Positions 36,214 to 49,416 of a DNA stretch of 64,000 nucleotides are shown in pieces (position 1 is the stretch's first letter; each line of letters begins with the position of its first letter). The position numbers were made by a program, and so were the translations under genes. The notes below the pieces were generated by a model, which saw only the letters and a program-made list of their open reading frames with translations, did not search any database and was not told the DNA's origin. Source of the stretch: CAKZLS01 sp963786305 (GTDB lineage Bacteria; Pseudomonadota; Alphaproteobacteria; Rhodospirillales; Defluviicoccaceae); assembly GCA_963786305.1 (NCBI GenBank), contig CAWAYL010000002.1:1-64000 (forward strand), read 5' to 3'.

Positions 36214-36927
36214 CTACGGGCTCGCCGACGAGAGCGCCGAACCGATGACAAGCGATTCCCGCAGCGGGTCCGCCTGTGCGTTCACGAACCGGTTGTCGAT
36301 GGCGATGGCTTGCGGCGAGACATGCGGCTCGCCGTAATAGGCTTCGTTCAGATCGTTGCGCCGCGCAATCACCGCGCCTTCCAGCGAGAAACCGGCAAAC
36401 AGTCCCTCGCCATGCGCGAAGCCGATAATGTCGGCTCCCATGTTCGTGGTGGTTCCACCCTGCATGCCCGCTCCCATCATGCCCAGGGTGAACTGGATGT
36501 CGCCGCCGAGCTTGCCCTGATTGCTGATGACGGCCTGCACGGCTTCCGGCGAGCGCAGCACGAGGATGACTTCGGAGGCCTGCGCGCCGATCTGCAGACC
36601 GAAGCTGCCGGACCCCATGGTGTAGAAAGCGGGATAACTCCATTCGCCCGCTTCGTTGCGCGACAAAAGGACGCCGTTGCCGCCCTCGGCGCCGACGATG
36701 AACGCACCCTTGAAGGCGTTCGGGAACACGACGATCCCATGGGCGTCCTTCAGGGCGTTGGCGAAAACCTGGCCGTGTTGCAGCTTGTTCGTCTTGAAAT
36801 TCTCCACCGTCCAGTGCGCCTTGGAGACGATCAACTCGGCCTCGTTTCTCAAGGGCTTTCCGGAGGCGCACGCCGACAGCGCCAGGGCCGCGACGAGCAC
36901 GAAAGCAAATCCGTAGGTTTTGGTCAT
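36214..36927 (-). CDS. SYLF-domain (Ysc84-like) lipoprotein
   Basis: Intact 237-residue protein with a lipoprotein signal (FVLVAALALSACASGKPL, lipobox cysteine near residue 20). The body has the SYLF-domain pattern AHGIVVFPNAFKGAFIVGAEGGNGVLLSR and GSGSFGLQIGAQASEVILVL. SYLF proteins bind phosphoinositides in eukaryotes. Bacterial ones are periplasmic or outer-membrane proteins of unclear role. It stands between cobQ and cobO but shows no reason to act in B12 synthesis. Confidence 0.9.
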   Translation of the reverse strand: MTKTYGFAFVLVAALALSACASGKPLRNEAELIVSKAHWTVENFKTNKLQHGQVFANALKDAHGIVVFPNAFKGAFIVGAEGGNGVLLSRNEAGEWSYPAFYTMGSGSFGLQIGAQASEVILVLRSPEAVQAVISNQGKLGGDIQFTLGMMGAGMQGGTTTNMGADIIGFAHGEGLFAGFSLEGAVIARRNDLNEAYYGEPHVSPQAIAIDNRFVNAQADPLRESLVIGSALSSASP

Positions 36928-36977
36928 CGATCACATCTCCAATCTAAATCGTCGTGACGGCGGCTTGCGATCACGGC

Positions 36978-37589
36978 TCAGAACTCCACGCCCGCCTGAG
37001 CCTTGACGCCCGAACGGAATGGATGCTTGACCTGGGTCATTTCGGTCACCAGGTCGGCGGCTTCGATCAAGTCGTCGCGGGCGTTGCGGCCGGTGACCAC
37101 CACGTGCAGGTCGCGGGGCTTTCCGCGCAAGGTTCCGAGCACATCTTCCAACGGCAGATAGTCGTAGCGCAGCACGATGTTCAACTCGTCGAGGATGACC
37201 ATCCGGAAAGAGGGATCGGCCATCATTTCCTTGGCCCTTTCCCAGGCCCGGGCGGCGGCCATCACATCGCGCTCACGGTCCTGGGTGTCCCAGGTAAATC
37301 CCTCGCCCATGGCGGTAAACACGCAAAGCTCGGGAAACTTGGCGAGCACGTCACGCTCGCCAGTGGCCCAAACGCCCTTGACGAACTGCACGATGCCGAC
37401 CTTCATGCCCTGTCCGATACAACGCATGGCGAGACCCATGGCGGCCGTGGTCTTGCCTTTTCCTTTGCCGGTGTGGACGATAAGCAGGCCCTTCTCTTCC
37501 GTCTTGGTTGCGAGAATCTTATCGCGTGCCGCTTTCTTCTTCGCCATCTTTTCGGCATGGCGTGCGTTAACGTCTTGATCTGTCGTCAT
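36978..37589 (-). CDS. cobO: Cob(I)yrinic acid a,c-diamide adenosyltransferase CobO (BtuR/CobA type)
   Basis: Transfers the 5'-deoxyadenosyl group of ATP to cob(I)alamin-type corrinoids. The P-loop is LLIVHTGKGKGKTTAAMGLA, with VQFVKGVWATGERDVL, MVILDELNIVLRYDYL and HVVVTGRNARDDLIEAADL. Intact, about 203 residues. ATG 37589 is preferred over 37595 because GGGAG lies six bases before it. Confidence 0.95.
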   Translation of the reverse strand: MTTDQDVNARHAEKMAKKKAARDKILATKTEEKGLLIVHTGKGKGKTTAAMGLAMRCIGQGMKVGIVQFVKGVWATGERDVLAKFPELCVFTAMGEGFTWDTQDRERDVMAAARAWERAKEMMADPSFRMVILDELNIVLRYDYLPLEDVLGTLRGKPRDLHVVVTGRNARDDLIEAADLVTEMTQVKHPFRSGVKAQAGVEF

Positions 37590-37677
37590 TTCCATCTCCC
37601 AACATTCGCCGCTTTGCAAGAATTTGAGGCCATATATCGACAAGAAACGCCGAATCGGCAAGAATTCGACGGGTTCG

Positions 37678-41435
<3,758 letters not shown>

Positions 41436-41438
41436 GGG

Positions 41439-42491
41439 CTAGACGGCTTCCATGGCGGCGGGCAGGTCCTGGCCCCGCAGCGCCGCGCGAATGGCCGCCT
41501 GATCGAGACCCGTCTGGCCGATGACCACAAGCTCGGACCGGCGCTCCTCGCCGGCGCGCCAGGGCCGGTCATAGTACCGTTGGATGCGCTCTCCCACGGC
41601 CTGAACCACGTGGCGCATGGCCTTGCCGGGCACATCGACGAACCCCTTGACCCGCAGGACATCGTGCTGCTCGGCGATGATCCGGATGCGCCCATCCAGC
41701 ACCGCCGGATCGGCGATGGGATCGAGCGTGGCGATGAAGCTGACGAAGTCGTCGTGGTCATGGTCGTCATCGCCGTCATGATGCGACGGGCGGGCTTCGA
41801 GGTCGTCTTCGGCGCGGGCGTCCAGGCCGAGAACCACGCTGGGATCGAGCTTTCCGTGAACGGCGGCGACCAGCTTGGTCGCCGGGCGCACGATGCCCGA
41901 TATTTCGGTCCGCACCGACGTCAGGACATCGCCATCCACGAGATCGGTCTTGTTGAGCACCACCATGTCGGCGGAGAGCAACTGGTCCTCGAACAGCTCT
42001 TCAAGGGGCGAGTCATGGACCAGGGCGGGATCGGCCCGGCGTTCGTCCTGGACGGCGCCGGGGTCGTCGGCGAACCGGCCGGCGGCGACGGCGGGCGCGT
42101 CGATGACCGTGATGACGCCGTCCACGGTCACCCGGGAGCGCACCTCCGGCCAGTTGAACGCCTTGATCAGCGGTTTCGGCAGGGCCAGACCCGACGTTTC
42201 GATGATGATGTGATCGGGCGGCTCGGGCTGGTCGAGCAGCATCTCCATGGTCGGCAGGAATTCGTCGGCGACGGTGCAGCAGATGCAGCCGTTGGGCAGT
42301 TCGACGATCTCGTCCTCGCCGCAGCCCTCGATGCCGCAGCCGAGGAGCACCTCGCGGTCGATGCCCAGGTCGCCGAACTCGTTGATCACCAGCGCCAGCC
42401 GCTTGCCGCGCGCGTTCGCGATCAGGTGGCGGATGAGCGTCGTCTTGCCGGATCCGAGGAAACCGGTAATCACGGTGGCGGGGATCTTCAT
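41439..42491 (-). CDS. cobW: CobW-family GTPase / metal chaperone
   Basis: Intact 350-residue G3E GTPase. VITGFLGSGKTTLIRHLIA is the P-loop, LPNGCICCTVADEFL the C-x-C-C metal-binding motif, and VLNKTDLVD the base-recognition motif. A His/Asp-rich insert (SHHDGDDDHDHDDF) precedes the C-terminal CobW_C domain. CobW is thought to supply cobalt for corrin synthesis. Its place directly before cobN supports this. Start and cobU stop overlap (ATGA). Confidence 0.94.
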   Translation of the reverse strand: MKIPATVITGFLGSGKTTLIRHLIANARGKRLALVINEFGDLGIDREVLLGCGIEGCGEDEIVELPNGCICCTVADEFLPTMEMLLDQPEPPDHIIIETSGLALPKPLIKAFNWPEVRSRVTVDGVITVIDAPAVAAGRFADDPGAVQDERRADPALVHDSPLEELFEDQLLSADMVVLNKTDLVDGDVLTSVRTEISGIVRPATKLVAAVHGKLDPSVVLGLDARAEDDLEARPSHHDGDDDHDHDDFVSFIATLDPIADPAVLDGRIRIIAEQHDVLRVKGFVDVPGKAMRHVVQAVGERIQRYYDRPWRAGEERRSELVVIGQTGLDQAAIRAALRGQDLPAAMEAV

Positions 42492-43038
42492 TCGGTATTG
42501 TCCTTCAGCACAAGCGGCAATCCGGCCGCGACGAAAACGACGCGGCGGGCGATCCGCGCCACGGTTTGGTTGAGGCGTGCCGGCGTGATCACGGAACCGC
42601 CCGTCCCAGCTCGGTTGCCGGCACGATCCCGAGGCCCACCTCGTTGGAAACCAGGACCACGGGGCCCGGCAGCCGCGCGAGCCCTTTGACCAGCGCTTCG
42701 GTTTCGGCGGCCACATCGCGCTCGGCGGCCATGATATTGCTCAGCCACAGGGTCAGGCAATCCACCAACACCGGCCGCCCCGGCGCGGCATTCCGCGCGA
42801 GCGCGTCCGCGAGATCGAGCGGTTCCTCGACGGTGGTCCAGCGGTCGCCGCGGCGCCGCCGGTGCCGGCGGATGCGTTCGGTCATTTCCCCGTCGCCGGC
42901 CTCGGCGGTCGCGAGATAGACCCCGGATCCCTTGTCTTCCACCAATTTCTCGGCGTACGCGCTTTTGCCGGATCTGGCTCCGCCCAACACCAGGGTCACC
43001 GATGGCAGTGTCGTATGGATCGCTTTCCTCCCGGGCAT
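42488..43038 (-). CDS. cobU: Adenosylcobinamide kinase / adenosylcobinamide-phosphate guanylyltransferase CobU (CobP), one frameshift
   Basis: Phosphorylates adenosylcobinamide and activates it with GTP. The P-loop TLVLGGARSGKSAYAEKLVE (residues 15-34), GVYLATAEAGDGEMTERI, VLVDCLTLWLSNIMAAERDV and VVLVSNEVGLGIVPATELGR are present. The C-terminal end (PARLNQTVARIARRVVFVAA...PLVLKDNTE) is read in the next frame after a break near 42600. Repaired length is about 183 residues. The upstream start in the frame is used; the codons before TLPSVTLVLGG may not all be translated. Confidence 0.92.
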
Positions 43039-43126
43039 GTCCTCCCCCGGAGGACAGGGTGCGCCAGCGCGCTTTCGGACTGAGGTCTAGACCATTCTCC
43101 AACCGGATTGAACCCCTTGCGCATGA

Positions 43127-43757
43127 TCAGCGGCACGGAACGTTGACGCCCTGCACCAGCCAGACACCGCCTTTGTTCTTCAGCAATCCGTCCTCCACCT
43201 TGCTCAGACGGGTTACCGACAGATTGTCGACGACCACCGCCATCGCGGCTTCCGGCGTCAGGCCGAGAGCGATCGCGACGGCCGCGCGGATGGTGCCGCC
43301 GTGGCTGACCGAGACGATATCGCGGCCCGCGTACTCGATGCTGAGCCGTTCGATGGCGGCACGGGTTCGTTCCATCTGAGCGACGTAGCTCTCGCCGCCG
43401 GGCGGCGCCGAGCGCGTCGGATCGCGCCAGAAATCGGCGTAGGCCTTGGCGTCGCTGTCTTGCATTTCGTCCCAGCTCAGCCCCTGCCAGCGGCCGAAGC
43501 TCTGCTCGATGAAGGCCGGCTCGACGACCGGGTTCGGCAAACCGGCGACCTTGGCGGCGATCGCCTCGAAGGTCTTTTGCGTTCGCCGCAAGCGGCGTGG
43601 TCAGCCATACCGCATCCGCCGGCAGCATCCCGGCCAGCGCGCCAAACGCGTGATCGTCACCGGTATCGCAGTCCACGTCCATTTGGCCGTAGAGGCGCCC
43701 CGCGACGGCGGTAACCGGAGCGTGGCGAACCCACCACCATTGGGTCGGCCGGCTCAT
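43127..43757 (-). CDS. Histidine phosphatase family protein, probable alpha-ribazole phosphatase (one frameshift)
   Basis: Phosphoglycerate-mutase-like phosphatase. The N-terminal WWVRHAPVTAVAGRLYGQMD carries the catalytic R-H. The second frame from about 43590 continues RRTQKTFEAIAAKVAGL, IEQSFGRWQGLSWDEM, PGGESYVAQMERTRA and VSVSHGGTIRAAVAIALG with the second histidine. Repaired length is about 210 residues. Overlap with cobS and the neighbouring cobU and cobT make alpha-ribazole-5'-phosphate (or cobalamin-5'-phosphate) the likely substrate, by context. The gene name cobC is used for two different enzymes, so no symbol is given. Confidence 0.82.
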
Positions 43758-44560
43758 AGCGCCACCACCAGCGCCGCCAGGGCCGCCATCTCGGCCATCT
43801 GCTGCGCGGCGCCGAGGATGTCGCCGGTATGACCGCCGACCGCCCGGCGGCCGATCCAGGCCATCGCCGCCGCCGCGCCCGCCGCCGCCAGCACGACGCA
43901 ACCGGCGGCGATGGGATGGAGCACGACAGCCGCGATCGCCGCCGCCAGGATGCCGGCGATCGCCACGGGCGGAAAACCCGGCCGGCCGGCGGCCGCCGCC
44001 AGGCCTTCGGCGCGCGCCGGCGGCACCCACCGCAGGATCGCAGGCAACGGCGCGCGCGACACGGCGGCGGCGGCGATCAGCGCGGCGGCGGCGCTACCGG
44101 GCGCCGGAAGGCCGGCGAGGAGTGCGGCTCTCAGTCCGACACTGAAGACCATCGCCAAGGCGCCGAAGCTGCCGATGCGGCTGTCGCGCATGATCCGCAG
44201 CCGGTCGTCCCGCGTCCGGCCGCCCCCCAGGCCGTCGGCGACATCGGCAAGGCCATCCTCGTGCAGAGCCCCGGTCACCAGCGTTCCGACACCGATCGCG
44301 ATGAACGCGCAGGCGAGCGCCGGCAGGCCCGCCCCATGGGCTCCCAGATACGCCAGGGCGGCCAACAGCCCGACCCCGGCGCCGACGAGCGGGAACATAC
44401 CCGCGGCGCGCCCGAGATAACCCGCCTGAGCGGGTTCCGGGGGCGCGGGCAAGGAGACCGGCAAACGGGTCAGAAAGGCGACGGCGATCCGCCCGTTCAG
44501 CCACGCGTCGGCCAGGTATCGACGAACGCCCCTGAACTCCGTTCCGGAATATAAAGCCAT
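43754..44560 (-). CDS. cobS: Adenosylcobinamide-GDP ribazoletransferase CobS (CobV)
   Basis: Intact 268-residue membrane enzyme that joins the activated cobinamide and alpha-ribazole halves. The signature GALHEDGLADVADGLGGGRT, with metal-binding E-D-x-x-D, is followed by RIMRDSRIGSFGALAMVFSV. The remainder is alternating Ala/Gly/Leu membrane helices. This is CobS of E. coli nomenclature, not the chelatase ATPase also called CobS. The stop overlaps the phosphatase start. Confidence 0.94.
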   Translation of the reverse strand: MALYSGTEFRGVRRYLADAWLNGRIAVAFLTRLPVSLPAPPEPAQAGYLGRAAGMFPLVGAGVGLLAALAYLGAHGAGLPALACAFIAIGVGTLVTGALHEDGLADVADGLGGGRTRDDRLRIMRDSRIGSFGALAMVFSVGLRAALLAGLPAPGSAAAALIAAAAVSRAPLPAILRWVPPARAEGLAAAAGRPGFPPVAIAGILAAAIAAVVLHPIAAGCVVLAAAGAAAAMAWIGRRAVGGHTGDILGAAQQMAEMAALAALVVAL

Positions 44561-44672
44561 GTTTCGCTGTAATTGCTGCGGCGGTTTACAATCTATCGCT
44601 TATTGAAAAAGCTCGCTACAAGGCAATTCGCCGCCGAGCGGCCACCCCATGAGACCCGCAAAGGACCCGACG

Positions 44673-45705
44673 ATGGCACGGTTTTCCGCGATAAAGACTC
44701 TCGACGACGTGCGGAGTCTGTTCCGGGACCTTCCCGGTCCCGATGCGGATGCCGAAGCGTGCGCGAAGGATCGGGAACCCCGGCTCACCAAACCCCGCGG
44801 CGCGCTCGGCCGGTTGGAGGAACTGAGCGCGTGGCTCGCCGCGTGGCAAGGACGCCATCCGCCCAGCGTCGACCGGCCGACGGCGCGCATATTCGTCGGC
44901 GCTCACGGCGTGACGCGGCGCGGCGTGTCGGCCTATCCGGCCGAAGTGACGGCCCAGATGGTGGCCAATTTCGAAACCGGTGGCGCCGCCATCAATCAGC
45001 TATGCCACTTTGTTCGACGTGGACCTTGCCGTCCACGCCGTCGAGCTCGACCGTCCGACCCGCGACATCGTCGAGGCGCCGGCCATGGACGAGCACGACT
45101 TCGTCGAGGCGTTCGTGCTCGGCATGAATGCCGTCGATCCGGGCTCGGACCTGCTGTGCGTCGGTGAGATGGGTATCGGCAACACGACGTCGGCCGCCGC
45201 CGTCGCCCATGCGCTGTATCGCGGGTCGGCCGCCGAGTGGACCGGTCCCGGCACCGGCGTCGATGCGACCGTTCTCGCCACCAAGACGGCGGTGGTAGCG
45301 GAAGCGGTGCAGTTGCACAACGGCTACGTCGCCGATCCGCTGGATGCCTTGCGCCGCCTCGGCGGACGGGAGATGGCCGCCATGGCGGGCGCGGTTCTGG
45401 CCGCCCGTCTCGGCCGCGTGCCCGTGCTGCTCGACGGGTTCGTCTGCACGACGGCGGCGGCGGCGCTGGAAGCCTCCGCGCCCGGCGCGCTCGATCATTG
45501 CCAGGTCGGTCACCTGTCGCCGGAACCGGGACACCGCCGCGTCCTCGAGCACCTCGGAAAGCGGCCGCTTCTCGACCTGGACATGCGGCTCGGCGAAGGA
45601 TCGGGCGCCGTTCTCGCGGTCGCCGTCCTCAAGGCGGCCGCCGCGTGCCATAACGGAATGGCGACCTTCGAACAGGCGGGCGTGGCGGACAAAACGGAAG
45701 AATAA
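44673..45705 (+). CDS. cobT: Nicotinate-nucleotide–dimethylbenzimidazole phosphoribosyltransferase CobT (one frameshift)
   Basis: Forms alpha-ribazole-5'-phosphate from dimethylbenzimidazole and nicotinate mononucleotide. RLTKPRGALGRLEELSAWLA, RIFVGAHGVTRRGVSAYPAE and FETGGAAIN are in the first frame. After a break near 45000 come LCVGEMGIGNTTSAAAVAHA, GTGVDATVLATKTAVV and DGFVCTTAAAALEASAP. Repaired length is about 344 residues. ATG 44673 was chosen because AAGGA lies eight bases upstream. Divergent from cobS. Confidence 0.92.
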
Positions 45706-45761
45706 TTTGGTCCAGCCGGGTGTTGCCCCGAGCCCGCGATCGTTTGCATAATGAGGGGATC

Positions 45762-47240
45762 ATGAAACGGGTCTTCATCCTAGCATTGCTCTCGGTCGCG
45801 CTGTCGGGCGCCACCGCGTGTTCCACCAATCCCGCCACCGGACGGAACAGTTTCACGGCGTTCATGGGCGCCGACGACGAAAAGCGGCTGGGCGCCAAGG
45901 AACATCCGAAACTGGTGAGGCAGTTCGGCGGCGAATACGCCGACGGCGATCTCGACGCCTACGTCGACAGGGTCGGGCGGACGCTGGCGGCGGAGACGGA
46001 GATGCCGGGTCTCGACTATTCCTTCACCGTTCTCGATGACGACCAGATCAATGCCTTCGCCCTGCCGGGCGGCTATGTCCATGTCACCCGCGGACTGCTG
46101 GCGCTGGCGAGCAACGAAGCCGAGCTGGCGGGGGTGCTGGCCCATGAACTGGGCCATGTCACCGCCCGCCACGGCGCGGAACGTTACAGCCAGCAGGTGG
46201 TGGCCGGCGTCGGCGCGGCCATCCTGGGCGTGGCCGGTTCCGTCGTCGGGGTGCCGGGCGTCGGCAATGTCGCCGGTCAAGGGGCTCAGGTGGTGCTTCA
46301 GAGCTATTCCCGCGATCAGGAACTGGAAGCCGACCAGCTTGGTATCCGCTACATGCGGCGGGCGGGTTACGACCCGGCCGCGATGGCGAGCTTCTTCAGG
46401 AAAATGGACGCCTACACCCAGTTGCAGGCGACCATGGCCGGCGATCCCGGCTCGGCAAGCCGCTTCAGCGTCATGGCGTCGCACCCGCGGACCGGCGAGC
46501 GGGTCGAGCAGGCCATCGAATTGGCCAGGTCGGCGCCGCTCGCCAAGTCGACGGTCAACGCGGAGGCCTATCTGTCGCGGATCGACGGCATGGTGTTCGG
46601 TGATTCTCCAGAAGAGGGGGTGCGCCGCGGACGGGAGTTCGCGCATCCCGCGCTGGGGATCGCGTTTCGCGTTCCCAGCGGTTTCGTCTTGTCGAACAGT
46701 CCCGGGCGGGTTACGGCCCGCGGTCCCGAAGGCTCCCTGATCGTCTTCGACATGGAAACCAATCGCGATCGCGCGCGGTCGGTGGCCAAGCCGAGCGACT
46801 ATATCGCCCGCCTGGGCGGCGGCGGCGTAAAGTTCAAATCCATTCAAGCGATCGACGTCAATGGAATGCCGGGCGCGACGGGAACAACGCGAGTGCGCAC
46901 CGACCAGGGCGCGGTCGACGCCCGCATCGTCGTCATCCGGGAGCGGCCGGACCGCATTTACCGCTTCGTGTTCCTCACCCCCGCCGACACGACCAATCGC
47001 CTGGCCCCGGAGCTCAGGCGCACGACCTACAGTTTCAAACGGTTGAGCCTGTCGGAGGCGCGGGCCATCCGCCCGCTGCGCCTGGAGGTGGTGAGCGTCG
47101 AGGAGGGCGACACAGCGGAATCGCTCTCTGGACAGATGCCGTTCGACTCATACAGGCTGGAACGCTTTCTCGCCCTGAACGGCCTGCGCAAGGGACAGCC
47201 GCTGACCCCCGGGCAGCGGGTCAAGATCATCGTCGACTGA
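45762..47240 (+). CDS. M48-family zinc metalloprotease, lipoprotein (BepA-like)
   Basis: Intact 492-residue protein. A lipoprotein signal ends at the cysteine of LSGATACSTNPATG. The protease domain has NAFALPGGYVHVTRGLLAL, the zinc motif VLAHELGHVTARH and the downstream ligand in DQELEADQLGIRYM. The last 200 residues include a C-terminal LysM-like end (VVSVEEGDTAESLSGQMPF, LNGLRKGQPLTPGQRVKII). Periplasmic quality control of outer-membrane assembly is a reasonable role by analogy with BepA. The start was chosen at the signal peptide rather than upstream. Confidence 0.92.
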   Translation: MKRVFILALLSVALSGATACSTNPATGRNSFTAFMGADDEKRLGAKEHPKLVRQFGGEYADGDLDAYVDRVGRTLAAETEMPGLDYSFTVLDDDQINAFALPGGYVHVTRGLLALASNEAELAGVLAHELGHVTARHGAERYSQQVVAGVGAAILGVAGSVVGVPGVGNVAGQGAQVVLQSYSRDQELEADQLGIRYMRRAGYDPAAMASFFRKMDAYTQLQATMAGDPGSASRFSVMASHPRTGERVEQAIELARSAPLAKSTVNAEAYLSRIDGMVFGDSPEEGVRRGREFAHPALGIAFRVPSGFVLSNSPGRVTARGPEGSLIVFDMETNRDRARSVAKPSDYIARLGGGGVKFKSIQAIDVNGMPGATGTTRVRTDQGAVDARIVVIRERPDRIYRFVFLTPADTTNRLAPELRRTTYSFKRLSLSEARAIRPLRLEVVSVEEGDTAESLSGQMPFDSYRLERFLALNGLRKGQPLTPGQRVKIIVD

Positions 47241-47243
47241 CGA

Positions 47244-47744
47244 TTACGACAACACCGCCTTCATGAAGTCGCTGGCCTGTTGGTATATCCCCGGCGAGGT
47301 ACTTTCGCGAGGTCCGGCGACATTGAGAATGACCACTTCGTTTTCCTCGATCCATTCCTTCACCTGCTCGGGCGTGGTCGAGCCCAGCAGATCGACGACC
47401 ATGTTGGGCCGCTCGAGGTTGAGAGCGTACTCCAGGGTCAACGCCGTGCCGCCCGTCGGTTGGCCGCACGTCATAATCAGCGTCGCGTCGGAATCCCGAA
47501 CGTTCAAAAGCGTGCGCTCCGGATAGCCGCGCCCGCCCGTTTCGCGCATCGGATACGAACGCGGCACCCGCCCATCCTCGGCGCGCCGGCCCTTGGGCAC
47601 CCATCCGCCACAGGGGTAGCCGAGCGCGAGCGCCACATCCAGGGCCGCCCGGTCGACACCGGTCTGGGCCCCCGAGACGATCTTCGAGAGCTTCGGCGTG
47701 TCTTCCTCGGTGTCGTCCATCGTTCGGTCCATCGTATCGTCCAT
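47244..47744 (-). CDS. SLOG-superfamily protein, YpsA-like / putative molybdenum carrier family
   Basis: Intact 166-residue protein. The core KIVSGAQTGVDRAALDVALA, GYPCGGWVPKGRRAEDG, TLLNVRDSDATLIMTCG and GGTALTLEYALNLERP matches the SLOG nucleotide-binding family sometimes annotated as putative molybdenum carrier protein. Actual function is unknown. The N-terminus is three imperfect repeats of an ATGGAC(C)GA-type unit (M-D-D-T-M-D-R-T-M-D-D-T), which offers three in-frame starts. Confidence 0.8.
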   Translation of the reverse strand: MDDTMDRTMDDTEEDTPKLSKIVSGAQTGVDRAALDVALALGYPCGGWVPKGRRAEDGRVPRSYPMRETGGRGYPERTLLNVRDSDATLIMTCGQPTGGTALTLEYALNLERPNMVVDLLGSTTPEQVKEWIEENEVVILNVAGPRESTSPGIYQQASDFMKAVLS

Positions 47745-47756
47745 CGTGTCGTCCCA

Positions 47757-48644
47757 TCAGGCTTCGAGCGTTCGGACCAGGTGGCCCGTCGTATCGAAGC
47801 AGGCGGCGGTCAACGGCCCGCCATAGCCGCAGCCGCTGTCGATGGACGCCGTGTGGTCGGCGATGGCGAAACCATGGTGAAGCGGATCGAACCCTCTGAC
47901 CACGCGGGCAAAATCGAGATACGGCCGGTCGATCGCCTCGAAGGTGCGGCCGCGCCACCAGAAGGAGTCGGATTGGTCGGACAGCGCGCGGGCGGGATCG
48001 ATGCCGGCATTGACGAACAGCAGCGTTCCGTTTTCCGTGAAGGCCGCCCGCTTGAGAACGCTCATCAACCGGTCATGACCGTCGCGGCCCCGGATGGTGG
48101 CGCGCAGCCGGTTGGTCCACTGCGACAAGGAAACCGCGCCGAGAGCGGCGGCGCCGCGTCCTTCGTCGATACCGCAGCCGTACGCCTCCAGGGTCGCGCC
48201 GACCCCCTGCGACAGCATCCATTCCATCACCTGGCGGGGATTGGGGGCGAATTGGATCTGCAGAAGCTTGTGCCAGATCTCTTCCTGGCTGCCTCTCAGG
48301 TAGGCGATGCTGCCGCTGTCCTCACCGACATCCGTCTGCCACGCCATCAGGGCCCGACGAAACAACAGCATTTCGTCGACGGTATCGGCGACGCGCGCGC
48401 CCCGGCCGAGGAAGTTCCCGAGATACACCAGGTTGTCGCTGGGGCCGATATCCTTTTCGAGCTGTGCGTGCAAGGCGGACAAACGCTCGGCCTCGCCGTG
48501 CACGGCACCGATCGCCCAGCTCAGCCGCCCCGAAGGCAGCGCCGTAAAGATGGTTTGTTCCGTCGACGCGGGCCGAAGGCTCCCGGCCTCGGCCGCGCGT
48601 GGCGCGTCCGGCCCGGGGGCGGTTTCGGCACGATTATGCGGCAT
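47757..48644 (-). CDS. Metallophosphoesterase-like protein with degenerate active site
   Basis: Intact 295 residues with the layout of PPP-type phosphatases: WAIGAVHGEAERLSALHAQL where G-D-I-H-G is expected, LVYLGNFLGRGARV where L-G-D-Y-I-D-R-G is expected, and YLRGSQEEIWHKL where G-N-H-E is expected. The late elements survive (ADHTASIDSGCGYGGPLTAA). Four or more metal-binding or catalytic residues are replaced in one uninterrupted frame, so it is probably a catalytically dead homologue with a structural or regulatory role. It overlaps carD by ten bases. Confidence 0.7.
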   Translation of the reverse strand: MPHNRAETAPGPDAPRAAEAGSLRPASTEQTIFTALPSGRLSWAIGAVHGEAERLSALHAQLEKDIGPSDNLVYLGNFLGRGARVADTVDEMLLFRRALMAWQTDVGEDSGSIAYLRGSQEEIWHKLLQIQFAPNPRQVMEWMLSQGVGATLEAYGCGIDEGRGAAALGAVSLSQWTNRLRATIRGRDGHDRLMSVLKRAAFTENGTLLFVNAGIDPARALSDQSDSFWWRGRTFEAIDRPYLDFARVVRGFDPLHHGFAIADHTASIDSGCGYGGPLTAACFDTTGHLVRTLEA

Positions 48645-49131
48645 TCAGGAGGTCTGCCAGCTTCACCGTCGCCTCGTCCTTGCCGACACATTCCATGGCG
48701 GCGAGTTCACAGGCCAGGCGATCGAACGCGGCTTCATAGATCTGTCGCTCGCTGAACGACTGGTCGGGCTGACCGACATTGGGGTGCAGATCGCGGACCA
48801 CTTCGGCGATGGAAACCGGATCGCCGGAGTTGATCTTCGCCTCGTACTCCTGAGCGCGGCGGCTCCACATGGTGCGCTTGACCCGCGCCCGCCCCTTCAG
48901 GGTGGTGAGCGCGTTTTCCATGACCTTGTGCGTGCTCAGTTTGCGCAAGCCTGCCGTGGCGACCTTGCTGATGGGAACGCGCAGCGTCATGCGATCGCGA
49001 TCGAACGAGATTACGAACAATTGGAGATGCTGTTCAGCGATCTCGCGCGTTTCGACGCCAAGGACCTTGCCGACGCCGTGGGTTGGGTAAACCACATAGT
49101 CGCCAGCAGCGAATGTGAATTCTTCCGCCAT
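48634..49131 (-). CDS. carD: CarD-family transcription factor (RNA polymerase-binding)
   Basis: 165 residues. The N-terminal RNAP-interaction (Tudor-like) domain is FAAGDYVVYPTHGVGKVLGV with LFVISFDRDRMTLRVPISK. The C-terminal helical DNA-binding region includes RVKRTMWSRRAQEYEAKINS and VSIAEVVRDL. CarD proteins stabilise promoter open complexes, often at rRNA and stress genes. ATG 49131 fits the family and has GAGAGAAGAAAGAG just before it. Confidence 0.94.
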   Translation of the reverse strand: MAEEFTFAAGDYVVYPTHGVGKVLGVETREIAEQHLQLFVISFDRDRMTLRVPISKVATAGLRKLSTHKVMENALTTLKGRARVKRTMWSRRAQEYEAKINSGDPVSIAEVVRDLHPNVGQPDQSFSERQIYEAAFDRLACELAAMECVGKDEATVKLADLLNAA

Positions 49132-49306
49132 GCTCTTTCTTCTCTCTCCACTCAAGTCTTTGCGGGTCCGCCCTCTGACGGGGAACGAGACGTTGCGACC
49201 CCATTGCCTGCGCTCCGCGAATACTCACGGACCGAGGATATTGTACCTTATCTTGCGATTGCCATTCCCCTTGGGCGCAGTTTCTGGGTCTTCGACCCTA
49301 ACGGCC

Positions 49307-49328
49307 AAAACCGGCTGGAACCAGCCGG
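49307..49328 (-). terminator. Rho-independent terminator downstream of fdxA
   Basis: On the minus strand CCGGCTGG-TT-CCAGCCGG forms a near-perfect stem (7-8 pairs) followed at once by TTTT. It lies 89 bases past the fdxA stop and before carD, so carD probably has its own promoter in the remaining 175 bases. This gap (49132-49416) holds no gene. Confidence 0.7.
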
Positions 49329-49416
49329 TCAAGTCTTTTTATACCACGTTTGGCCCTCAAAACATAGAGCCAGATGCCTGTTTGGCTTTGCGAACCAGCT
49401 ATCCCGCGTCCCGAAC

